Below, in pieces: positions 6,294-11,064 of a DNA stretch of 11,064 nucleotides. How positions within the stretch are numbered: the stretch's first letter is position 1; each line of letters opens with the position of its first letter. A program made the position numbers and the translations under genes. The DNA is from Cyanobacteria bacterium UBA1186 (lineage in GTDB: Bacteria; Cyanobacteriota; Vampirovibrionia; Gastranaerophilales; Gastranaerophilaceae): positions 1,753 through 12,816 of the forward strand of contig DBYM01000059.1 of assembly GCA_002309875.1 (NCBI GenBank), in the 5' to 3' direction. Under the pieces are notes generated by a model. That model made no database searches and had not been told where the DNA came from. It saw only the letters and a program-made list of their open reading frames with translations.

Positions 6294-6734
6294 ATGAATA
6301 AAACATATTCAGCAAAACCTCTTGAAGTAGAAAGAAAATGGTATTTGATAGACGCTGAAGGCGAGATTCTCGGTCGTTTGGCTGTCAGAATTGCCAATAT
6401 TTTAAGAGGAAAGAACAAACCTGAATACACTCCTAACGTTGATACAGGCGACTTTGTCGTTGTTATTAACGCTGATAAGGTTGTAGTTTCAGGCAACAAG
6501 GAAACAGATAAAATTTATTATCACCACACCGGTTATCCGGGCGGTTTGAAATCGGCTTCCGTTAAAGAAGTCCGTGAAAAAGATGCAACCAAGTTAATTG
6601 AGAAGGCTGTAAAGGGTATGCTTCAGCACAACACTTTGGGTGACACTCAGTTTACTAAGTTGAAAGTTTATTGCGGTTCAGAGCACCCACATGCTGCTCA
6701 GAAGCCAATATTATTGGAAAAGGAGGCTAAGTAA
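6294..6734 (+). CDS. rplM: 50S ribosomal protein L13
   Basis: A 146-aa early-assembly 23S rRNA-binding protein. Typical blocks are ERKWYLIDAEGEILGRLAVRIANILRGKNKPEYTPNVDTGDFVVVINADKV (split here as conserved segments of residues 14-63), YYHHTGYPGGLK and AVKGMLQHNTLG. GSEHPHAAQKP lies near the C-terminus. Length is normal. A GGAG site (6283-6286) precedes the ATG by seven bases, just after the truA stop. The gene overlaps rpsI by one base (TAATG), and its last codons hold the rpsI ribosome binding site. L13 and S9 form the universal rplM-rpsI pair. Confidence 0.98.
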   Translation: MNKTYSAKPLEVERKWYLIDAEGEILGRLAVRIANILRGKNKPEYTPNVDTGDFVVVINADKVVVSGNKETDKIYYHHTGYPGGLKSASVKEVREKDATKLIEKAVKGMLQHNTLGDTQFTKLKVYCGSEHPHAAQKPILLEKEAK

Positions 6735-7132
6735 TGGCTGAATCTAAAGAAATTATGGCTACAGGCCGCAGAAAATGTGCTATTGCCGTTGTTAAATTAG
6801 TTAAGGGCAAAGGCAGAATTTTTGTAAACGGAAAGAAATTATTGGATTATATCGGCAATATGCCTGCAGTTGAAATGATGGTATATAGACCTCTTGTTTT
6901 GACTGAAAATCAGGACAAATACGATGTAAGAGTAAAGGCTGTAGGCGGCGGTATTGTTGCTCAGGCTGCAGCGATCAGACATGGTATCTCAAGAGCATTA
7001 TTGAAGGTTAATGAAGAATACAAGAATGTTCTTAAGTCTGAAGGTCTTTTGACTCGTGACGCACGTGTTAAAGAACGTAAGAAATACGGCAGAAAAAGAG
7101 CACGTAAGAGATTCCAGTTCTCAAAACGTTAA
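6734..7132 (+). CDS. rpsI: 30S ribosomal protein S9
   Basis: A 132-aa protein of the 30S head whose C-terminal tail reaches the P-site tRNA. It shows ATGRRKCAIAVVKL near the N-terminus, the glycine motif VKAVGGGIVAQAAAIRHGISRALL, and the basic end KKYGRKRARKRFQFSKR, of which the last SKR is the tRNA-contacting tail. The ATG overlaps the rplM TAA by one base. The perfect AGGAGG (6721-6726), seven bases upstream, is the strongest ribosome binding site in the operon. It is the last gene of the cluster and is followed by a terminator. Confidence 0.98.
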   Translation: MAESKEIMATGRRKCAIAVVKLVKGKGRIFVNGKKLLDYIGNMPAVEMMVYRPLVLTENQDKYDVRVKAVGGGIVAQAAAIRHGISRALLKVNEEYKNVLKSEGLLTRDARVKERKKYGRKRARKRFQFSKR

Positions 7133-7155
7133 TATTTTACGTTTATTTATATATT

Positions 7156-7187
7156 TAAAAAGCAGGAGTTTCATCTCCTGCTTTTTA
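7156..7187. terminator. Bidirectional Rho-independent terminator after rpsI
   Basis: A perfect inverted repeat of 12-13 bp, AAAAAGCAGGAG (7157-7168) and CTCCTGCTTTTT (7175-7186), has a 6-base loop and T-runs on both strands. It ends the ribosomal operon. From the right it serves the minus-strand XRE gene, whose TAA stop (7185-7187) is part of the stem base. Confidence 0.93.
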
Positions 7188-7421
7188 GTCTTCAATAAAC
7201 TGAATACCTTTTATAATTTCTTCATAACTGACACCTAAACTTTCGGCGATTTTAATATAATCAGAAATTTTTAATCCGGAATATTCCCCTGCTTCAAATT
7301 TTCTCAGTTTTCTGATACCTATATGGGCTTTTTTAGCCAACTCTTGTAAAGACATGTTCTTTTTAAATCTTATGTCATGCATATTTTTGCCTAATATTTC
7401 CAATATATTTCTTGTATTCAT
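7185..7421 (-). CDS. Small XRE-family helix-turn-helix regulator
   Basis: A 78-aa protein that is almost entirely one Cro/CI-type DNA-binding domain. Residues 24-45 (LQELAKKAHIGIRKLRKFEAGE) form the helix-turn-helix and 50-72 (LKISDYIKIAESLGVSYEEII) the typical C-terminal helices. There is no extra effector or protease domain. The start has an AAGGA site on the minus strand (within 7427-7433) with five bases spacing, and a near-consensus promoter further upstream. It faces a second XRE gene head to head across 69 bases. Pairs like this often act as phage- or plasmid-like switches or as antitoxin-type regulators, but no toxin or phage gene is beside it. Its target is unknown; self-regulation is inferred. 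Confidence 0.85.
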   Translation of the reverse strand: MNTRNILEILGKNMHDIRFKKNMSLQELAKKAHIGIRKLRKFEAGEYSGLKISDYIKIAESLGVSYEEIIKGIQFIED

Positions 7422-7437
7422 ATGATTCCTTCTAATT

Positions 7438-7492
7438 ATATGGACAAATAGGTAGGATATTAGTCTTTATAATATGGAATAATAGACCATAT
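7438..7492. promoter_or_regulatory. Repeated ATATGG motifs, candidate operators of the XRE pair
   Basis: ATATGG occurs forward at 7438-7443 and 7472-7477 and inverted (CCATAT) at 7487-7492. The last two form an inverted repeat with nine bases between arms, covering the promoter elements of both genes. A dimeric XRE protein bound here would affect both directions. Binding is an inference from motif position and repetition. Confidence 0.4.
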
Positions 7493-7497
7493 GTCAA
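7469..7497 (-). promoter_or_regulatory. Near-consensus promoter of the minus-strand XRE gene
   Basis: On the minus strand a perfect TTGACA (complement of 7492-7497) is separated by 17 bases from TATTAT (complement of 7469-7474). The -35 box lies inside the first codons of the plus-strand XRE frame. The -10 overlaps a plus-strand TATAAT at 7468-7473. Predicted transcription would start near 7462, about 40 bases before the start codon. Confidence 0.6.
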
Positions 7498-7700
7498 GGA
7501 TAAAGTTATTGGGCAATAATATACGAAAATATAGGAAATCTAAGGGGTATAGACAATTAGATTTAGCACTTGCAATGGATTTATCCGAAGATTATATTTG
7601 CAGAGTCGAAAATGGAATAAAATTTCTTAGTTTACGCAAATTATTTCAATTAGCGGATATATTGGAAGTTAAAATGTCTGATTTAATTGACTTTGATTAA
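7491..7700 (+). CDS. Small XRE-family helix-turn-helix regulator, divergent partner
   Basis: A protein of up to 69 aa, again almost one Cro/CI-type domain: LGNNIRKYRKSKGYRQLDLALAMDLSEDYICRVENG (helix-turn-helix about residues 21-41), then LFQLADILEVKMSDLI. The start is uncertain. ATG at 7491 has no ribosome binding site and overlaps the opposing promoter's -35 box. TTG at 7509 has AAGGA (7496-7500) eight bases upstream and still keeps the whole domain, giving 63 aa. A TATAAT (7468-7473) upstream could be its -10, but no good -35 is visible. The two XRE proteins share only the fold, so they are not a recent duplication. Codon use is strongly AT-biased compared with the ribosomal genes. Confidence 0.82.
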   Translation: MSRIKLLGNNIRKYRKSKGYRQLDLALAMDLSEDYICRVENGIKFLSLRKLFQLADILEVKMSDLIDFD

Positions 7701-7738
7701 TTATTAAGTTGTGTAGTTTAAGATTTTATAAAGATTTA

Positions 7739-7767
7739 TTGAATTTGGGTTACCATTGTAGTATAAA
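7739..7767 (+). promoter_or_regulatory. Promoter for gdhA
   Basis: TTGAAT (7739-7744) and TATAAA (7762-7767) are 17 bases apart and upstream of gdhA. Predicted transcription starts near 7774, leaving a leader of about 29 bases with GAGG (7790-7793) as the ribosome binding site. Confidence 0.5.
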
Positions 7768-7789
7768 ATAATTGCGAATTACAAATGGT
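7752..7789. promoter_or_regulatory. Inverted repeat overlapping the gdhA promoter, possible operator
   Basis: ACCATTGTA (7752-7760) is matched by TACAAATGGT (7780-7789), complementary with one bulged base. Between them lies AATTGCGAATT (7770-7780). The left arm is in the promoter spacer, upstream of the predicted transcription start. The symmetry would therefore act on DNA rather than as an mRNA hairpin. Confidence 0.35.
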
Positions 7790-7802
7790 GAGGCTTTAGA
7801 CA

Positions 7803-9152
7803 ATGAATGAATATTTAACCCGTGTAATTAATGATGTTGAAAAGAAGAACCCGAACGAACCTGAGTTTATACAGGCGGTTAAAGAGGTTTTGTGTTCGGT
7901 TGAAAAGATATTGGACAAACACCCTGAATATAAAGAAAAGGCTATTCTTGAGAGAATGGTTGAGCCCGAAAGGATTATTACTTTCAGAGTGCCATGGGTT
8001 AATGACAAGGGCGAAGTTATTGTAAACAGAGGCTTCAGGGTACAATTCAGTTCTCTTATCGGGCCTTACAAAGGCGGTTTGAGATTTCACCCGAGTGTAA
8101 ACCAAAGCATTATGAAGTTTTTGGGTTTTGAACAGATATTTAAAAACGCTCTTACGGGACTTCCGATTGGCGGAGCAAAGGGCGGCTCGGACTTTGACCC
8201 CAAGGGTAAATCCGATAATGAGATTATGAGATTCTGCCAAAGTTTTATGACAGAATTATACCGTCATATCGGGCAGGACGTTGACGTTCCTGCTGGAGAT
8301 ATCGGTGTCGGCGGAAGAGAAATCGGGTATCTTTTCGGTCAGTATAAGAGAATCAGAAACGCTTATGAAGGCGGAGTTTTGACAGGTAAGGCAATCTCTT
8401 ACGGCGGCTCTCTCGCAAGGACAGAGGCAACGGGTTACGGCCTGATTTTCTACACAAGAGAAATGCTCAAGGCGCACGATAAAAGCCTGATAAATAAAAC
8501 CGTAACCATTTCCGGCTCGGGAAATGTTGCGATTTATGCCTGCGAAAAAGCGGTGGGATACGGTGCTAAGGTTGTTGCAATGAGCGATTCCAACGGTTGT
8601 ATCTATGACGAAAACGGTATTGATCTGCCTCTTATTAAGCAGATTAAGGAAGTTGAACGCGGAAGAATTAAGGAATACCTGAACAAGCACCCTGAGGCTA
8701 AATATATTGAAAAAACAGGTGAAGATTCACCGATTTGGGAAATCAAGACGGATATTGCACTTCCTTGTGCAACACAGAACGAACTGACTTTAAATTCCGC
8801 TAAAAAATTAGTTGAGAACGGAGTTATTGCGGTCGCTGAAGGCGCTAATATGCCTTGTACTCAGGAGGCAACGGATTACCTTCTTGAACATGGTGTTCTT
8901 GTAGGACCTGCCAAAGCGGCAAACGCAGGCGGTGTTGCAACTTCTGCTATCGAAATGACTCAGAACAGCATCAGATATTATTATTCATTTGAAGAAGTCG
9001 AGAAAAAACTCGATAATATTATGACGAATATATTTAAGACATGCAAAGAAAACGCTGAAGAATACGGCTGTGCAGGCAACTATGTTGCGGGCGCAAATAT
9101 TGCGGCATTCAAGAAACTTGCCGAAGCGATGTGCGCTCAGGGTATAGTTTAA
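7803..9152 (+). CDS. gdhA: NADP-type glutamate dehydrogenase
   Basis: A 449-aa hexameric-type enzyme that reversibly forms glutamate from 2-oxoglutarate and ammonium, the ammonium-assimilating direction for this subfamily. The substrate domain shows GPYKGGLRFHP (Lys90), LGFEQIFKNALTG (Lys114), and PIGGAKGGSDFDPKGKS with catalytic Lys126. Asp166 lies in VPAGDIGVGGREIG. The Rossmann domain has the dinucleotide loop GSGNVA (238-243) and SDSNG (261-265), where the absence of the usual acidic residue pattern of NAD enzymes favours NADP. Length is typical. The ATG follows GAGG (7790-7793). It is a single-gene unit with its own promoter. The stop is one base from the stop of the convergent metallo-hydrolase gene. 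Confidence 0.96.
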   Translation: MNEYLTRVINDVEKKNPNEPEFIQAVKEVLCSVEKILDKHPEYKEKAILERMVEPERIITFRVPWVNDKGEVIVNRGFRVQFSSLIGPYKGGLRFHPSVNQSIMKFLGFEQIFKNALTGLPIGGAKGGSDFDPKGKSDNEIMRFCQSFMTELYRHIGQDVDVPAGDIGVGGREIGYLFGQYKRIRNAYEGGVLTGKAISYGGSLARTEATGYGLIFYTREMLKAHDKSLINKTVTISGSGNVAIYACEKAVGYGAKVVAMSDSNGCIYDENGIDLPLIKQIKEVERGRIKEYLNKHPEAKYIEKTGEDSPIWEIKTDIALPCATQNELTLNSAKKLVENGVIAVAEGANMPCTQEATDYLLEHGVLVGPAKAANAGGVATSAIEMTQNSIRYYYSFEEVEKKLDNIMTNIFKTCKENAEEYGCAGNYVAGANIAAFKKLAEAMCAQGIV

Positions 9153-9153
9153 C

Positions 9154-9807
9154 CTACATATAACAGTTGTGTTCTTTTTCCCAGCCTACGGTTGTCGGCT
9201 TTCCGTGTCCGGGATAGATTACTGTTTCCGGGGGAAGGGTATAGATTTTGTTTTCTATACTCTCGACAATTTTGTTGAAATCCCCGCCTTCAAGGTCGCA
9301 TCGACCTACGGATTCTCTGAAGATTGTATCGCCTGAAAACAACTTGTCGTCAACGTAATAGCACACTCCGCCCTGAGTATGTCCGGGTGTGTGTATGACT
9401 TTTATTTTGTAATTTCCGAGTTCAATAACATCTCCGTCTTCAACAAATCTGTCGATTTTCGGGACGGTCATTTCGGGCATTCCCATCATCGGCATATATT
9501 GATTTACGTTATTAAGCCAGCCCATATCGGCTTTATGCATCAAAACCCGTATATCAGGATTTGGTCTTATACCTGCAATATGGTCAAAATGCCCGTGTGT
9601 CAGGAGAATGTATTTAAGAGTGATGTCTTTGATTTCGTCACGGTTTTCGCCTGTCGTGCTTACGGCGGCATCACCTTTGTGGTAAGGAACTTTTGTCCAT
9701 ATATCCGCAGCCGAGCAATCCACAAGTGCGGCGTCTCTAGTGCTTTCATCAACTATTAAATAGTTGTTATTATCAATAGGCGGTTCAATAAAAGTTTTTA
9801 CTATCAT
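9154..9807 (-). CDS. Metallo-beta-lactamase-fold hydrolase (glyoxalase II-like)
   Basis: A 217-aa MBL-fold protein with a complete two-metal site: HGHFDH (His71, His73, Asp75, His76), His143 in HTPGHTQGG, Asp160 in FSGDTIF and His201 in YPGHGKPT. The short length and the GRCDLEGG and YPGHGKPTTVGWEK segments resemble the compact GloB-like hydrolases (YcbL type). These cleave thioesters such as S-lactoylglutathione or act on related substrates; the actual substrate is unknown. A short insert at about residues 43-60 precedes the metal motif. No signal peptide is seen, so it is cytoplasmic. No Shine-Dalgarno precedes the ATG, and a minus-strand TAAAAT (9814-9819) lies so close that a leaderless transcript is possible. 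Confidence 0.9.
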   Translation of the reverse strand: MIVKTFIEPPIDNNNYLIVDESTRDAALVDCSAADIWTKVPYHKGDAAVSTTGENRDEIKDITLKYILLTHGHFDHIAGIRPNPDIRVLMHKADMGWLNNVNQYMPMMGMPEMTVPKIDRFVEDGDVIELGNYKIKVIHTPGHTQGGVCYYVDDKLFSGDTIFRESVGRCDLEGGDFNKIVESIENKIYTLPPETVIYPGHGKPTTVGWEKEHNCYM

Positions 9808-9930
9808 AATTTAATTTTACATTAAACCGTGCGGGGTTTTGCAGAGTTTACATTTCTTTACAAACATGGCAATTATCAGTGCTAAAAAGACTTTATATAT
9901 ATAAGGTTAGAAATTAGGTTAGGTTATACT
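9808..9930. other. Divergent intergenic region, MBL hydrolase / GNAT gene
   Basis: AT-rich spacer with promoter-like elements. For the plus-strand gene TTTACA (9847-9852) with AATTAT (9871-9876) is a weak candidate, and TTTACA recurs at 9857-9862. A near-palindromic CTTTATATATATAAGG lies at 9891-9906. A weak AGG (9921-9923) precedes the GNAT start. None of these is decisive. Confidence 0.4.
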
Positions 9931-10554
9931 ATGATTAACAACGTCACACAGATTGATGCGACCGTTCAGCGTATGAACGTCGCCAAGGCGAGACCGTCTG
10001 CTGTAAGTGTCTCAACCCCGGCTATAGTCGGGTTTAAAACACCTTTTGTCAAAGAAAAGGCGACATTAAGGATTAAAAAATTTAAAAGAGGCGACAATAT
10101 TATAATTGTCGGCAATATTGACGATGATTATGTTGATATAGTGGAGGAGGAGGTTATGCCCGAGCCGCAGGACGGACAGGCCAATTTCTTCCTGTACAAG
10201 CCTGAGATACGAAAAACAAAGTATCTCAAAAATTGTTATGTAATTGACTATATACAATCGCCCAAAACCCGATGCGGATTAGGAACTGAAGCAATAAAAG
10301 GTTTGGCGGAGAAGGCGATGTTTGATTCCCGAGCGGAAGGGCGAATTGTGACTTTTTCGGCTCCCGTATGGAAGGAGTCTTCGCCTGCCCTGTTCTTCTA
10401 TAAACTCGGATTCAGGTTTATGGACCCTGCGGCAAACGGTTATATGGAGGAATGTTTGTTAAAGAAAATTCCCGATATACCGCCTCAGACGGGCATGATG
10501 TATTTACCAAGGACGAATTTGCACAGACTCTTAAGATATGGTGAGGTATTCTAA
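9931..10554 (+). CDS. GNAT-like N-acetyltransferase with unusual N-terminal extension
   Basis: A 207-aa protein. The core of a GNAT fold can be seen from about residue 45 to 178. The acetyl-CoA loop is in RCGLGTEAIKGLAEKAM (114-130), matching the R/Q-x-x-G-x-G/A pattern, and the motif-B element is SPALFFYKLGFRF (151-163). The first 40 residues (VQRMNVAKARPSAVSVSTP) are low in hydrophobics and probably disordered. An acidic stretch VDIVEEEVMPEPQDG (68-82) interrupts the fold. The last 30 residues are not part of the GNAT core. The substrate is unknown. The next gene begins on the base after its stop (TAAATG), so the two are co-translated and probably functionally linked. The ribosome binding site is weak. 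Confidence 0.75.
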   Translation: MINNVTQIDATVQRMNVAKARPSAVSVSTPAIVGFKTPFVKEKATLRIKKFKRGDNIIIVGNIDDDYVDIVEEEVMPEPQDGQANFFLYKPEIRKTKYLKNCYVIDYIQSPKTRCGLGTEAIKGLAEKAMFDSRAEGRIVTFSAPVWKESSPALFFYKLGFRFMDPAANGYMEECLLKKIPDIPPQTGMMYLPRTNLHRLLRYGEVF

Positions 10555-10833
10555 ATGGCAGAAATTTCATCAAACAATTTAGGCTCTCATTATACAACTC
10601 AGGCAAAGGTTGAAATTCCGAAGTATTCTGTTGCTGATGCTCCCGATGCTCTTCCGAAATATCATACCTTTGACGATGTTGATGCAAATAAAAGGATTGA
10701 AGGCATTAATACTGATATTTACGAAGGCGTCAAGGGTGAAAAAGGCGCTCCTGTAAAGAAGTTTTGGAAAAACTATCTGTATTTTGTCGGAGCGGTTTTG
10801 GCATTTTTGGGTATAAGAAAACTCTTTAAATAA
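10555..10833 (+). CDS. Small protein with C-terminal membrane segment, unknown function
   Basis: A 92-aa protein I do not recognise. Residues 1-70 are polar and probably largely unstructured (NNLGSHYTTQAKVEIPKYSVADAP, then YEGVKGEKGAPVKK). A single hydrophobic stretch, NYLYFVGAVLAFLGI (73-87), sits just before the basic end RKLFK. This looks like a tail-anchored protein with the bulk in the cytoplasm, consistent with positive charge at both ends of the helix. GAGG (10543-10546), eight bases before the ATG, is a good ribosome binding site. Its start directly abuts the GNAT stop, so it may anchor or be a substrate of that enzyme; this is inference from position only. Confidence 0.7.
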   Translation: MAEISSNNLGSHYTTQAKVEIPKYSVADAPDALPKYHTFDDVDANKRIEGINTDIYEGVKGEKGAPVKKFWKNYLYFVGAVLAFLGIRKLFK

Positions 10834-10851
10834 TCTTAATAAGATGACTTT

Positions 10852-10868
10852 TATTTTATGATAAAATA
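10852..10868. promoter_or_regulatory. AT palindrome and promoter-like region upstream of glmS
   Basis: TATTTTAT (10852-10859) and ATAAAATA (10861-10868) are perfectly complementary around a single G. The palindrome contains TATGAT (10857-10862), a five-of-six -10 match without a clear -35. ATGACT (10844-10849) with TATTTT (10867-10872) is an alternative. It probably marks the glmS promoter, possibly with an operator. Confidence 0.3.
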
Positions 10869-10906
10869 TTTTTATGAACTCAAATGAGGATTAAAAAGAG
10901 GTAGAT

Positions 10907-11064
10907 ATGTGCGGAATTGTGGGATATATAGGGAGTAAACCTGCGCTTGATATTTTGCTTGAAGGGCTGACAAATCTTGAATACAGAGGGTATGACTCTG
11001 CGGGGATTGCGGTTAATGTTGACGGTAAGGTTGAACTTTATAAAGCGGAAGGCAAACTCCAGAA
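10907..11064 (+). CDS. glmS: Glutamine-fructose-6-phosphate aminotransferase, N-terminal part
   Basis: The frame begins MCGIVGYIGSKPALDILLEGL and runs off the right edge after 52 codons. The N-terminal Cys2, exposed after Met removal, is the nucleophile of the class II glutamine amidotransferase domain. LEYRGYDSAGIAV is the GlmS signature that separates it from PurF or AsnB. The full enzyme (normally about 600 aa) makes glucosamine-6-phosphate for peptidoglycan and lipopolysaccharide precursors. AGAGGT (10897-10902) precedes the ATG by four bases. The sugar isomerase domains lie outside the window. Confidence 0.93.
   Translation, partial: MCGIVGYIGSKPALDILLEGLTNLEYRGYDSAGIAVNVDGKVELYKAEGKLQ

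Noticed and set aside
6053..6499. Minus-strand frame of 148 codons spanning truA and rplM
   Set aside because: It is fully antisense to two well-supported genes and shows no family features.
7815..8690. Two long minus-strand frames (141 and 144 codons) opposite gdhA
   Set aside because: gdhA covers the region with clear catalytic motifs; the antisense frames reflect its codon bias.
9379..9759. Plus-strand frame of 126 codons opposite the MBL hydrolase
   Set aside because: The MBL metal motifs on the other strand show which frame is coding.
10874..10894. Tiny ORF ATG-AAC-TCA... before glmS as a regulatory leader peptide
   Set aside because: It is only six codons, has no ribosome binding site and no attenuator-like hairpin follows.
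10834..10906. glmS ribozyme upstream of glmS
   Set aside because: The spacer is 73 bases and AT-only in character; the ribozyme is longer and has several GC-rich pairings not seen here.
1..11064. CRISPR array, tRNA or rRNA genes, insertion sequence
   Set aside because: No regularly spaced direct repeats, cloverleaf-like sequence, rRNA-like stretch or transposase motifs were seen on either strand.

Overview
The window looks like a chromosomal segment of a low-GC, probably host-associated bacterium. It holds the 3' half of a ribosomal protein supercluster (infA, rpmJ, rpsM, rpsK, rpsD, rpoA, rplQ, truA, rplM, rpsI) between metabolic and housekeeping genes. No tRNA, rRNA, CRISPR array, integrase or transposase gene was found. 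Placing truA between rplQ and rplM-rpsI is typical of Cyanobacteria and Firmicutes. That order, the AT-rich composition and the two unfamiliar small proteins near the right end make a non-photosynthetic cyanobacterial relative (Gastranaerophilales/Vampirovibrionia) my tentative guess. A Firmicute cannot be excluded without a search.

Left part (1-1982): the tail of an unidentified gene and a minus-strand gltX (glutamyl-tRNA synthetase) converge on a strong bidirectional terminator. A 335-base AT-rich divergent region separates gltX from infA and holds a good gltX promoter, a 22-base palindrome and candidate infA promoters.

Central part (1983-7187): the ribosomal operon encodes IF-1, L36, S13, S11, S4, the RNA polymerase alpha subunit, L17, the tRNA pseudouridine synthase TruA, L13 and S9. 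It is tightly spaced except at two places, each with an unusual structured spacer. The rpmJ-rpsM spacer holds a roughly 120-base TTAA-bounded element with four interchangeable hairpin arms. The rpsK-rpsD spacer holds a GC-rich stem. S4 is the classical autoregulator of alpha-type operons, so both are candidate leader elements; the first could instead be a small mobile repeat. The operon ends at a strong bidirectional hairpin.

Right part (7185-11064): two small divergent XRE-type regulators form an AT-rich cassette. The near-consensus promoter of one runs through the start of the other, and ATATGG motifs repeat between them. NADP-type glutamate dehydrogenase (gdhA) follows, converging with a metallo-beta-lactamase-fold hydrolase with only one base between the stop codons. 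Next come a GNAT-like acetyltransferase abutting a small protein with a C-terminal membrane segment, and finally the start of glmS. Several of these genes (gltX, gdhA, glmS) act around glutamate and glutamine, though nothing shows that they are co-regulated.
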